NCBI GenBank assembly: GCA_946629635.1
Contig: CAMOYA010000003.1
Coordinates: forward strand, 1 to 64,000
Length of the DNA stretch: 64,000 nucleotides
DNA from: an uncultured Clostridia bacterium
GTDB lineage: Bacteria > Bacillota > Clostridia > Christensenellales > Aristaeellaceae
Direction of reading: 5' to 3'
Below, piece after piece: positions 38,338 to 46,568 of the stretch; the stretch's first letter is position 1, and the number at the start of each line of letters is the position of its first letter. Below the pieces are notes generated by a model. The model was not told where the DNA came from. It made no database searches and saw only the letters and a program-made list of their open reading frames with translations. The translations under genes and the position numbers were made by a program.

Positions 38338-39201
38338 TCAGGCATCTCCTTTCAGGCGGGCGATCTCCCGCCCGATCAAATCCTTGTTCACATAATTCAG
38401 CGGAGAGAAGCGGCCCTGCGCCGCCTTCTCCAGCTTTTCCACCGCGGCTTTCCGGTCCCCGGCATCCAGATCATACCGGCTGAGGAAATAGAGCGTATCA
38501 ATCTGCCCTTCCTTCAGGGCGATGGCCTTGTCAAACCATTTCCGCGCGGCCGCCTGATCGCCCCGGACCCGCCAGAGGAACTGCCCCATATTGTCCAGGC
38601 AGATGGAGTCCTCATCATCGTACTCGATCGACTCCCGGATAAACTGCTCCGCCTTTTCGATCCCGGCGTTCCAGGCATCCTCCGGGTTTGCCGGCTCCGG
38701 CTGCGGTTCCGCGGGATCCGCCTGCGGTTCCGTCTGATCCGCCGCCTCTTCATCCGTTTCCGGATCCTCCGCGGCTGCCGGTTCCGCTGCAGATGCCAGC
38801 GCCGCAAAATCAGGCCGGTTCGCCTGATCGTACTTCTCGATATACAGATATCCGAGCGTCTGATAGATCAGGCCGGTCTGCGCCTTGCGGAACTGCTGCT
38901 CCAGCGTGCTGATTCCCTTGTCCACATTGCCCAGCCGCAGGCAGCATACCGCGTAATAGACCAGCAGCTCCGTCCGCTGGGACGGCGTCATACCGGGCGC
39001 CTTCTGATGCGCCACCAGGAACTCCTTCGCCTTCTGGAACTCTCCGGCACGGATGATCAGCAGGGCATACGGCAGGATATACCGCGCGTCACTGACGCCT
39101 TCGGCAAAGGCTGCCTCGTACAGGCCTCTGGCCTCATCCGTCTTCCCGTCCCGCTGCAGTTTCATGGCCTTGTTGGCCTTGAACACCGACATAATTCCCA
39201 T
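38338..39201 (-). CDS. Tetratricopeptide-repeat protein
   Basis: 287 residues of helical repeats (KLQRDGKTDEARGLYEAAF, CLRLGNVDKGISTLEQQF, IALKEGQIDTLYFLSRYDLD). These are split by an acidic Pro/Glu/Ala linker at ~residues 133-170. No signal peptide. Probably a protein-binding scaffold. The start ATG has AAGGAG about 10 bases upstream, and the gene overlaps the end of mrfB by 68 bases in another frame. The lepB gene follows directly. Confidence 0.85.
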   Translation of the reverse strand: MGIMSVFKANKAMKLQRDGKTDEARGLYEAAFAEGVSDARYILPYALLIIRAGEFQKAKEFLVAHQKAPGMTPSQRTELLVYYAVCCLRLGNVDKGISTLEQQFRKAQTGLIYQTLGYLYIEKYDQANRPDFAALASAAEPAAAEDPETDEEAADQTEPQADPAEPQPEPANPEDAWNAGIEKAEQFIRESIEYDDEDSICLDNMGQFLWRVRGDQAAARKWFDKAIALKEGQIDTLYFLSRYDLDAGDRKAAVEKLEKAAQGRFSPLNYVNKDLIGREIARLKGDA

Positions 39202-40345
39202 GATTCTCTGTCTCCTTCAGCTTGCGCCGCAAGCGATGATAGCGGTATTGTAACTCATTTTTTGTCTGTTGTACAGTTTCCCCCTGCCGGAGCGAGGGCT
39301 CGTTGAGCAGGGAGATCGCCAGCTCCGTCAGCCGAAGCGCCTCCGGAATATTTTTCCGGTAATGCTCCTCATGCTTGGCCAGCTCCACATAGGGCGTCAC
39401 GCCGCCCCGGCGCTCGCGGATCATCCCCCGCCAGATCTCCGCCGCCTGCTCCCTCTCGCCGGTGCGGCGGTAGCTGACCGCCAGGGCGGAGCCCGCCAGA
39501 TCCCCCACCCGGCTTTTCCGCGCCAGCCGGTAGCATCGGCGGGCGCTTTCCGTCCGATGCAGCCTCTCCAGCGCCCGGCCCATCGAATACACGTCCTCGC
39601 CGAAGGTGATCTGCTCCGGATGCAGATACAGATCCGCCATATGGTTCAGCAACACGCAGAGGGTGGCGATATCCTGGGCATTGTGCCGGAGAATATCATC
39701 CAGCAGAGAAATCTGCTTTGTTTTCAGATAGGTAAAATACCGCTGCGGTACCTCACTGCCCGGCAGGTCATCCACCCGGGGCTTTCCCAGTATGACCTCC
39801 TCCAGCCGCCCCAGGTTGCATCTTCCCAGCCGCAGCTTCCACAGCCTCCGGCACATATGCAGCAGATCCAGATGCGGCAGGTCCAGGCATTCCCGGTCCA
39901 TCCGGTTCATCAGAAACCGGCTTTCCAGCAGCGGCACGTCGAAGGTCGTCCCGTTGAAGGTGCACAGCACATCAAACCGGCCCATGCCCGCCGCCACATG
40001 ACGGAGCAGATACGGCTCCTCCGGGTAATCCCGCATCAGAAACTGATGCACTTCAAAGCCCTGATCCGTCAGGAACCCCATTCCGACCAGGAACGCCACC
40101 GTTCCGCTGCCGCCCAGCCCGGTCGTTTCCGTGTCCAGATACAGGATGCGGCGGGGATCCAGATCGTCCGGAAGCTCCTGGTCGCTCATCATCCGCAGCG
40201 TTTCGGCGCGAAGTGACAGCGCGCCGGGGAACTCCTCCATCGGTCGATAAACCGCCAGGTGCTGGCAGTCCCCGGCCGTCTCCGCCGGACGCTTCTGCGC
40301 ATTCCCGGTTCCGCCGACCGCGCGCAGCTTATCCCTCAGATTCAT
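39134..40345 (-). CDS. mrfB: RNase H-like 3'-5' exonuclease MrfB (YprB-like)
   Basis: 403 residues from the ATG at 40345, which has GGGAG upstream. The exonuclease core starts at ILYLDTETTGLGGSGTVAF (DxE motif), continues with CTFNGTTFDVPLLESRF, and includes the HNAQDIATLCVLLNH region with a metal-binding Asp. The C-terminal third holds TPR-like helices. In Bacillus subtilis MrfA and MrfB act together to repair mitomycin lesions, and the pair is conserved here with a 4-base overlap. Confidence 0.9.
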   Translation of the reverse strand: MNLRDKLRAVGGTGNAQKRPAETAGDCQHLAVYRPMEEFPGALSLRAETLRMMSDQELPDDLDPRRILYLDTETTGLGGSGTVAFLVGMGFLTDQGFEVHQFLMRDYPEEPYLLRHVAAGMGRFDVLCTFNGTTFDVPLLESRFLMNRMDRECLDLPHLDLLHMCRRLWKLRLGRCNLGRLEEVILGKPRVDDLPGSEVPQRYFTYLKTKQISLLDDILRHNAQDIATLCVLLNHMADLYLHPEQITFGEDVYSMGRALERLHRTESARRCYRLARKSRVGDLAGSALAVSYRRTGEREQAAEIWRGMIRERRGGVTPYVELAKHEEHYRKNIPEALRLTELAISLLNEPSLRQGETVQQTKNELQYRYHRLRRKLKETENHGNYVGVQGQQGHETAAGREDG

Positions 40346-42612
40346 TTTGTCAGCTCCCTCAGAAGGCGGATCGCCGTCCGCTTTCCGTCCTCGCCAACCT
40401 CGCCCACCGGGCCGACGCAGGAGGGGCATCCATATTCGCAGGGGCAGTCCTCCGCCACCTGCATCGCCTTCTCCAGCAGCAGCTCCCGCATGCCGAACGC
40501 CTTCTGGGACAGCCCGATTCCGCCGGGGCAGTTGTCATACAGAATGATCGTCGGCTGATCCGTAATGGGGCTTTTCACCTGATACACCACTGCGATGTCC
40601 TGCGGCGCGCACATCAGGTACAGCGGACACACGATCCTGAGCAGATTGGCAATTCCGAGCATCCCGTTTTTCAGCCGGTCGCTCGGAATCTTCGCCGCCA
40701 CCTCCGGCGGCAGCGTCCACCACATGGCCGTGGTATGCATATCCGTTTCCGGCAGGCGCACGTGGCCGAAGCCCAGCGTCTCGTGGGTATCAAAGCGGAT
40801 TTTTTTGAACATGGTCACCAGGGCGGTCACCTTGATCTCCCCCAGCGCCGCCTTCGCGGTTTTCGCAAAAGGCTCCTCCTTTTCGATATCCAGCAGGCTC
40901 AGGTTGATATTCAGGTCCGCATCGGTGTAATACCCCACGTCCACGCTGCGGATAAAGGCCTTGCACGCGTCAAAATCCAGCTTCTCGACCTGGAACTGGC
41001 GGCCCTCATGCATGTATATGGCGTTTTCATGCAAAAGCATCGGGGCGGTGAACCGGTCCATCTCCCCGATGACCCGGTGATGCGCCGGATCGGTAATATC
41101 AATGATGATAAAGTTCTCCGCCGCCGCGGACCGCAGGGAAATCTCGCTGGCGGGGAAATCCTCCGCGGACCAGTGATACCGTCCCTCCACATGGTGCAGA
41201 ATGCCCTCATCGCTCAGGTATCCGAGCAGCTCCTCCGGGGCCGGCGCGTTTCCGAATCCGTCCCCGTCCTCAAAAGGCAGCTCGAAGGCCGCACACTTGA
41301 AATGGCTCAGCAGAATATACAGATTATCCGGATTCAGCAGCGCGTTTTCCGGGCTCTGGTGCAGGAAATAATCCGGATGATTGACGATGTACTGGTCAAT
41401 GGCCGCGGAGGAGGCGATAAAGAACACGATGCTCGTGCCCTGGCGCCGACCCGCCCGGCCGGCCTGCTGCCACGCGCTGGCGATGGTGCCCGGATAGCCG
41501 CACATCACGCAGGCATCCAGCGCGCCGATATCGATGCCCAGCTCCAGCGCATTGGTGGATACCACCGCATCCACCTGGCCTGCCCGGAGGCCCCTTTCAA
41601 TCTCCCGCCGCTCGCCCGGGAGATAGCCGCCCCGGTAGCCGCGGACCCGGCCGGCGTTTCCCAGTGGATCGCGCACCATGTCCTTCAGGTAGCGGGTCAG
41701 CACCTCGACCGTCAGGCGGGAGCGGGCAAAGGTGATCGCCTGAATCCCGTTCTTGAGCAGCATGCCGGAAATGCTCCGGGTGACGGGAATCGCGCCCTTG
41801 CGGATCCCCAGCTGACGGTTGATCACCGGCGGATTGTAGAACACGAAATGCCGCTCGCCCATCGGCGCGCCGTTATCGTCCACCAGGGTCACCGGACGGC
41901 CGATCAGCGTTTCCGCCAGCTCCTTCGGATTGGCAATCGTCGCGCTGCAGAGAATAAACTGTGGATGGCTGCCATAGAATTCGCACAGACGGAGCAGGCG
42001 GCGGAGCACATTCGCCAGATTGCTGCCGAAGACGCCCCGGTACGTGTGAATCTCGTCAATCACGATATACTTCAGGTTTTCAAACAGCTTAACCCACTTG
42101 GTATGGTGCGGCAGGATGCCGGAATGCAGCATATCCGGGTTCGTCACCACGATATGCCCCGCCTGGCGGACGGCCTTGCGGGCGGCGGCGGGCGTATCGC
42201 CGTCATAGGTGTAGGTTTTGATATCCACACCCATTTCCTCGATCATATCGTACAGCTCGCTGACCTGATCCGCCGAGAGCGCTTTGGTCGGAAAGAGATA
42301 GAGTGCCCGGGAATCCGGATCCTTCAGGATGGCGGAGAGCACCGGCAGGTTATAGCACATGGTCTTGCCGGAGGCCGTGGGCGTCACCACCGTGACATCC
42401 TCGCCCCGCGCCGTGGCCTCCATGCTGTGGGCCTGGTGGGTATAGAGCGCATGAATGCCCCGCTTCTCCAGCACGGGCGCCAGGCGCGCGTCCATCGACG
42501 CGGGAAAGGGGAGCGTCCGCGCCGGACGGGCAGGAATCACTTCCCACCGGGTCACGTCCTTCATGAACATATGATCCCGCCTGAGCTGATCGGCCAGCTG
42601 CGATACATTCAT
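40342..42612 (-). CDS. mrfA: DEAD/DEAH-box helicase MrfA (YprA-like, DUF1998)
   Basis: 756 residues, superfamily-2 helicase for DNA repair. Walker A is TPTASGKT, Walker B DEIH, motif III SAT, and motif VI QQAGRAGRR. The C-terminal DUF1998 domain carries the four-cysteine metal site CPCEYGCPSC with an upstream Cys in YDNCPGGIG. The mrfB exonuclease follows. A fine promoter (TTGCAA/TATAAT) lies 35 bases upstream; no SOS box was recognised. Confidence 0.94.
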   Translation of the reverse strand: MNVSQLADQLRRDHMFMKDVTRWEVIPARPARTLPFPASMDARLAPVLEKRGIHALYTHQAHSMEATARGEDVTVVTPTASGKTMCYNLPVLSAILKDPDSRALYLFPTKALSADQVSELYDMIEEMGVDIKTYTYDGDTPAAARKAVRQAGHIVVTNPDMLHSGILPHHTKWVKLFENLKYIVIDEIHTYRGVFGSNLANVLRRLLRLCEFYGSHPQFILCSATIANPKELAETLIGRPVTLVDDNGAPMGERHFVFYNPPVINRQLGIRKGAIPVTRSISGMLLKNGIQAITFARSRLTVEVLTRYLKDMVRDPLGNAGRVRGYRGGYLPGERREIERGLRAGQVDAVVSTNALELGIDIGALDACVMCGYPGTIASAWQQAGRAGRRQGTSIVFFIASSAAIDQYIVNHPDYFLHQSPENALLNPDNLYILLSHFKCAAFELPFEDGDGFGNAPAPEELLGYLSDEGILHHVEGRYHWSAEDFPASEISLRSAAAENFIIIDITDPAHHRVIGEMDRFTAPMLLHENAIYMHEGRQFQVEKLDFDACKAFIRSVDVGYYTDADLNINLSLLDIEKEEPFAKTAKAALGEIKVTALVTMFKKIRFDTHETLGFGHVRLPETDMHTTAMWWTLPPEVAAKIPSDRLKNGMLGIANLLRIVCPLYLMCAPQDIAVVYQVKSPITDQPTIILYDNCPGGIGLSQKAFGMRELLLEKAMQVAEDCPCEYGCPSCVGPVGEVGEDGKRTAIRLLRELTK

Positions 42613-42647
42613 CCTTCCCGCCTCCGGTTCTGTTTTTCGGTTGTTTC

Positions 42648-42676
42648 ATTATAGATGCATCCCGCGGCCATTGCAA
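42648..42676 (-). promoter_or_regulatory. Promoter of the mrfA-mrfB-TPR-lepB operon
   Basis: Minus strand TTGCAA (42671-42676), 17-base spacer, perfect TATAAT (42648-42653). Confidence 0.8.
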
Positions 42677-42766
42677 GCCGCCGGCGGAAATCGTCCGTTT
42701 TCTCCCCGGCGCATCCGAATCCTCCCGCTTTTGTTCGCTCCGGGATGTGTCTTTTTCCCCGGAATG

Positions 42767-42775
42767 TGGTATAAT
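42767..42775 (+). promoter_or_regulatory. Extended -10 promoter of the ketopantoate-reductase-like gene
   Basis: TGGTATAAT at 42767-42775 is a perfect extended -10; no good -35 hexamer precedes it (GTGTCT at the expected place). Confidence 0.6.
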
Positions 42776-42822
42776 GCATGGGTTTGACCCCAGGATGAAT
42801 GTAACGAAGAAGGAGTATGTCC

Positions 42823-43824
42823 ATGCGCAGTGCCATTTACGGAGCCGGTTCGCTGGGAACCGTACTCGGGGCTTATCTGACCCGGGCCGGAGAAACGGTG
42901 GACCTGATCAATCGAAACCGGGCTCATGTGGAAGCCCTGAAAAAGAACGGCGCCCGGATCACGGGCACCGTGAATATGACCGTTCCGGTTCATGCCCTGC
43001 TGCCGGAGGAAATGAACAGCAAATATGACGTCATCTTTCTGATGACCAAGCAGCTGAACAACCGTGAAACCGTGACCTTCCTCCGGAACTTTCTGACGGA
43101 GAACGGGCTGATCGTCACCATGCAGAACGGCATTCCGGAGGATTCCGTCGCCGAGATCGTCGGTGCTGAAAAAACGGCGGGCTGCGTCGTGGAGTGGGGC
43201 GCGACCATGACCGCCCCCGGCGTATGCGAGCTGACCAGCGAGCCGGACAGCCTGTCCTTCCATATGGGCGCGATGCCCGGCATCGATCCGACCCGGCTGC
43301 TGACCGTCAAGAAGCTGCTGGAGAAGATGTGCCCGGTACAGATCGAAAGCAACCTTCCCGGCGCCCGGTGGTCGAAGCTGCTGATCAACGCCACCTTCTC
43401 CGGCCTCGGCACCGTGATGGGCGGCACCTTCGGCGATGTGACCCGGAATCCCCGGGCAAAGTCGCTCGCCGTCGCCTGCATGAAGGAGGTCATCGATGTG
43501 GGCCATGCGGCCGGCGTCACCTTCGCCCCGGTTCAGGGGAAGGACATCGTCCGCCTGTTCTACTGGCGCAGCGCTCTGAAAAAGGCCATCGCCAAAATGA
43601 TCCTCCCCATCGCCATGAAGAAGCATGCCGCCATCGAGCCCTCCATGCTGCAGGATCTGAAAAAGAACAAGCCCTGCGAGATCGACGCGATCAACGGGGT
43701 CGTCTGCCGCTGGGGACAGAAATACGGCACTCCCACGCCGATCAATGACCGGATCGTCGTCCTCATCCATGAAATCCAGGACGGGAAGCGAAAGCCTTCC
43801 CCGGAGCTCCTGAATGAATTCTGA
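42823..43824 (+). CDS. panE: 2-Dehydropantoate 2-reductase family protein (PanE/ApbA)
   Basis: 333 residues starting at the ATG at 42823, 7 bases after AGGAG; an ATG two codons earlier is too close. The N-terminal Rossmann motif is YGAGSLGTVLGAYL, then FLMTKQ and MQNGIPED. The C-terminal helical domain contains WSKLLINATFSGLGTVMGG with the catalytic-lysine region. It reduces ketopantoate to pantoate with NADPH for coenzyme A synthesis, or a related 2-keto acid. No other pantothenate genes are nearby, so the substrate is not certain. Confidence 0.85.
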   Translation: MRSAIYGAGSLGTVLGAYLTRAGETVDLINRNRAHVEALKKNGARITGTVNMTVPVHALLPEEMNSKYDVIFLMTKQLNNRETVTFLRNFLTENGLIVTMQNGIPEDSVAEIVGAEKTAGCVVEWGATMTAPGVCELTSEPDSLSFHMGAMPGIDPTRLLTVKKLLEKMCPVQIESNLPGARWSKLLINATFSGLGTVMGGTFGDVTRNPRAKSLAVACMKEVIDVGHAAGVTFAPVQGKDIVRLFYWRSALKKAIAKMILPIAMKKHAAIEPSMLQDLKKNKPCEIDAINGVVCRWGQKYGTPTPINDRIVVLIHEIQDGKRKPSPELLNEF

Positions 43825-43839
43825 TCACTTCTTCCCGCA

Positions 43840-43865
43840 GCGGGCGCCCTGGCGCCCGCTTTTTT
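43840..43865 (+). terminator. Intrinsic terminator after the panE-like gene
   Basis: GC-rich inverted repeat of 7-9 pairs (GCGGGCG with CGCCCGC) followed by six Ts. Confidence 0.88.
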
Positions 43866-43900
43866 GTGCGCAGGATGTCAATCACCGTCAACAAATCTCC

Positions 43901-43959
43901 TTGACATCCGGGGCCGGCAGGCGTATTATTCTGTTAAACGATTAAACAATCGTTTAATC
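43901..43959 (+). promoter_or_regulatory. Promoter and ArsR-type operator of the metal-efflux operon
   Basis: TTGACA (43901-43906), 17-base spacer, TATTAT (43924-43929). Ten bases downstream lies the perfect inverted repeat GATTAAAC-aatc-GTTTAATC (43940-43959), which covers the start of the transcript. This is the place and shape expected for an ArsR/SmtB repressor, and such a gene ends the operon. Confidence 0.85.
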
Positions 43960-43980
43960 TTTCTGAGAGGAGTCCCCGCC

Positions 43981-44199
43981 ATGAAGAAGGTTTACAAGGT
44001 TGAGGTCGACTGTGCCAACTGCGCCAACAAGATGGAGGAAGCTGCCGGAAAGGTTGCCGGCGTGGAGGAGCTGACCATCAGCTTCATGACCCAGAAGATG
44101 ACCGTCCGCTTTGCGGAGGGGGCTGACGTCGCCGCCGTGATGAAAAAGGTGGCGGACTGCTGCACAAAGGTGGATGACGACTTCTCGATCCAGCTGTAA
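43981..44199 (+). CDS. Heavy-metal-associated (HMA) domain protein
   Basis: 72 residues, a single ferredoxin-like metal-binding fold. The metal site is DCANCANKM (CxxC, residues 10-13). AGAGGAG precedes the ATG. It probably replaces the N-terminal metal-binding domain missing from the P-type ATPase encoded next, either delivering metal to it or acting as a separate subunit. A second CC pair (DCCTKVDD) near residue 60 might also bind metal. Confidence 0.9.
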   Translation: MKKVYKVEVDCANCANKMEEAAGKVAGVEELTISFMTQKMTVRFAEGADVAAVMKKVADCCTKVDDDFSIQL

Positions 44200-44282
44200 T
44201 CCGCTCCGGGATTCATCCATCGTTTCTCCGCCGATTCCTCCGGGTTCCCCATGAAACGCCAGGAAAGTGAAGTGAGCCGGTC

Positions 44283-46178
44283 ATGACCGCCAAGCAGCGG
44301 AAAATGCTGATCCGTATCCTCATCACCGCCGCGCTGCTGATCGCGCTGCAGTTTGTTCCCGAAAGCAGCGCGCTGCACGGCCTTCCCCTCTTTTTTCTGT
44401 ACCTGATTCCGTACGGAATCATCGGGTATGACATTCTGCGGAAGGCCCTGAAGGGGATCATGAACCGTCAGGTCTTCGACGAAAACTTCCTGATGGCCAT
44501 CGCCACCATCGGCGCGCTGGCCATCGGCCTGCTCAAAACCGGTGATTACGTCGAAGCCGTCGCCGTCATGCTGTTCTATCAGATCGGCGAACTGTTCCAG
44601 AGCTATGCCGTCGGAAAAAGCCGGCGGAACATCAGCGAGCTGATGGATATCCGGCCGGACTATGCCAATATTGAAACGGACGGAGCACTGACGCGGGTGG
44701 ATCCGGACGAGGTGGAAATCGGCACCGTCATCGTCGTCCAGCCCGGGGAAAAGATCCCGATCGACGGCATCGTGGAAGAAGGGGCATCCAGTCTGAATAC
44801 GGCAGCCCTGACCGGGGAGAGCGTTCCCCGGGATGTGAAGCCCGGAGACGAGGTCATCAGCGGCTGCATCAACATGAGCGGACTGCTCCGGATCCGGACC
44901 ACCCGGGAGTTCGGGGAATCAACGGTGTCCAGGATCCTGGATCTGGTGGAAAACGCCAGCTCCCGGAAGTCCCGGTCGGAAAACTTCATCTCCCGCTTCG
45001 CCCGGTACTATACCCCGGCCGTGGTATTCAGCGCGCTGGCGCTGGCCATTCTCCCGCCGGCGGTGCGCGGCCTGTTCCTGGGCCTCAGCCCCGAATGGGG
45101 GGACTGGATCTACCGCGCGCTGACCTTCCTGGTCATCAGCTGCCCCTGCGCGCTGGTGATCAGCATCCCGCTGAGCTTTTTTGCCGGCATCGGCGGCGCG
45201 AGCAAATCCGGCATCCTGATCAAGGGCTCCAACTACCTGGAGGAGCTTTCCCGCACCGGCATCGTCGTGTTCGACAAAACGGGTACGCTGACGGAAGGCC
45301 GGTTCGAAGTGTCCGCGATCCATCACAGTCCCATGACCGAGGAAGCGCTGCTGGAATATGCCGCGCTGGCGGAGAGCGCTTCCTCCCATCCCATCGCCAT
45401 GAGCATCCGCAAGGCCTGCGGGACGGAACCGGATCTGACCCGTGTGTCCGACATTCAGGAGATCAGCGGAAACGGCGTGATCGTCCGCATTGACGGAAAG
45501 GAAACCGCCGTCGGAAACGCCCGGCTCATGGAGCATCTGGGCATCCGCTGGAAGCCGTGCCATCATACCGGCACCATCGTCCATGTGGCGATCGACGGCG
45601 AATACGCCGGGCATATCGTCATTTCCGACGTGGAAAAGGCGACCTCCGCCGAGGCCATCCGCGCGCTGAAGGCCTCCGGCATCCGGAAGACAGTCATGCT
45701 GACGGGCGACGGAAAAGCCGTCGCGGAGGATGTCTCCGGACGGCTTGGCATCGATGAGGTCTGGAGCGAGCTGCTCCCGGGGGATAAGGTGGCCAAGGTC
45801 GAGGAACTGCTGAGCGGCAAAAAGGGCCGGGAGGTCCTCGCCTTTGTCGGCGACGGCATCAACGACGCGCCGGTGCTGAGCCGGGCGGATCTGGGCATCG
45901 CCATGGGCGCCATGGGATCGGACGCCGCCATCGAGGCGGCGGACATCGTTCTGATGGATGACAATCCGCTGAAAATATCCAAGGCGATCCGGATTTCCCG
46001 CAAATGCATGCGCATCGTCTATGAGAATATCGCTTTCGCGCTGATCGTCAAGGCGCTGTGCCTGATCCTGGGCGCCGTGGGCATCGCCAACATGTGGCTG
46101 GCCATCTTCGCGGACGTCGGGGTCATGATCCTGGCCGTCCTCAATGCCATGCGCGCGCTCTTTGTCCATCGGCTGTAA
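44283..46178 (+). CDS. Heavy-metal-translocating P1B-type ATPase (ZntA/CadA-like)
   Basis: 631 residues. Eight helices expected for P1B pumps. Metal-binding SCPCALV in the sixth helix, TGES in the actuator domain, phosphorylation motif DKTGTLTEG, SSHPIA for the HP motif and GDGINDAPVLS. The CPC type together with the neighbouring ArsR and HMA genes points to Zn/Cd/Pb export. There is no N-terminal HMA domain. The ribosome binding site is weak (GTGAAG), so translation may depend on the preceding gene 83 bases upstream. Confidence 0.92.
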   Translation: MTAKQRKMLIRILITAALLIALQFVPESSALHGLPLFFLYLIPYGIIGYDILRKALKGIMNRQVFDENFLMAIATIGALAIGLLKTGDYVEAVAVMLFYQIGELFQSYAVGKSRRNISELMDIRPDYANIETDGALTRVDPDEVEIGTVIVVQPGEKIPIDGIVEEGASSLNTAALTGESVPRDVKPGDEVISGCINMSGLLRIRTTREFGESTVSRILDLVENASSRKSRSENFISRFARYYTPAVVFSALALAILPPAVRGLFLGLSPEWGDWIYRALTFLVISCPCALVISIPLSFFAGIGGASKSGILIKGSNYLEELSRTGIVVFDKTGTLTEGRFEVSAIHHSPMTEEALLEYAALAESASSHPIAMSIRKACGTEPDLTRVSDIQEISGNGVIVRIDGKETAVGNARLMEHLGIRWKPCHHTGTIVHVAIDGEYAGHIVISDVEKATSAEAIRALKASGIRKTVMLTGDGKAVAEDVSGRLGIDEVWSELLPGDKVAKVEELLSGKKGREVLAFVGDGINDAPVLSRADLGIAMGAMGSDAAIEAADIVLMDDNPLKISKAIRISRKCMRIVYENIAFALIVKALCLILGAVGIANMWLAIFADVGVMILAVLNAMRALFVHRL

Positions 46179-46198
46179 CATCCCGGAGGTGAAACTGC

Positions 46199-46558
46199 AT
46201 GGAATCCAACCGCCTGCCCCACCACCATGAGCACAGTGCGGAAAGCCTGTTTGATCACATGCCCGCGCCGGACGCGTTTGCCGGCGCGGCGGATCTGTTC
46301 AAGCTCATGAGCGACCGGACCCGGATCCGCCTTTTCTGGATCCTGTGCCACTGCGAGGAATGCCTGCTGGATCTCGGCGTCATGATGGACATGTCCAGCC
46401 CGGCGATTTCCCACCACCTGAAGCTGCTCAAGGCCTGCGGGCTGGTCGACTCCCGCCGGGAGGGCAAGGAGGTCTATTACCGGGCAGCGGACAATCCCCG
46501 CGCCAACGCGCTGCACCATATGATCGAGCACATGTCCGAAATCGCCTGCCCGGAATAA
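46199..46558 (+). CDS. ArsR/SmtB-family metal-responsive repressor
   Basis: 119 residues. The winged helix contains DMSSPAISHHLKLLKACG, with the wing SRREGKEVYY. Likely metal ligands are CHCEEC before the DNA-binding helices and the His-rich N-terminus (HHHEH), as in CadC-type sensors of Cd/Zn/Pb. GGAGGTG precedes the ATG 20 bases after the pump gene. It probably represses the operon through the dyad at 43940-43959. Confidence 0.92.
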   Translation: MESNRLPHHHEHSAESLFDHMPAPDAFAGAADLFKLMSDRTRIRLFWILCHCEECLLDLGVMMDMSSPAISHHLKLLKACGLVDSRREGKEVYYRAADNPRANALHHMIEHMSEIACPE

Positions 46559-46568
46559 ATGCGGAGGC

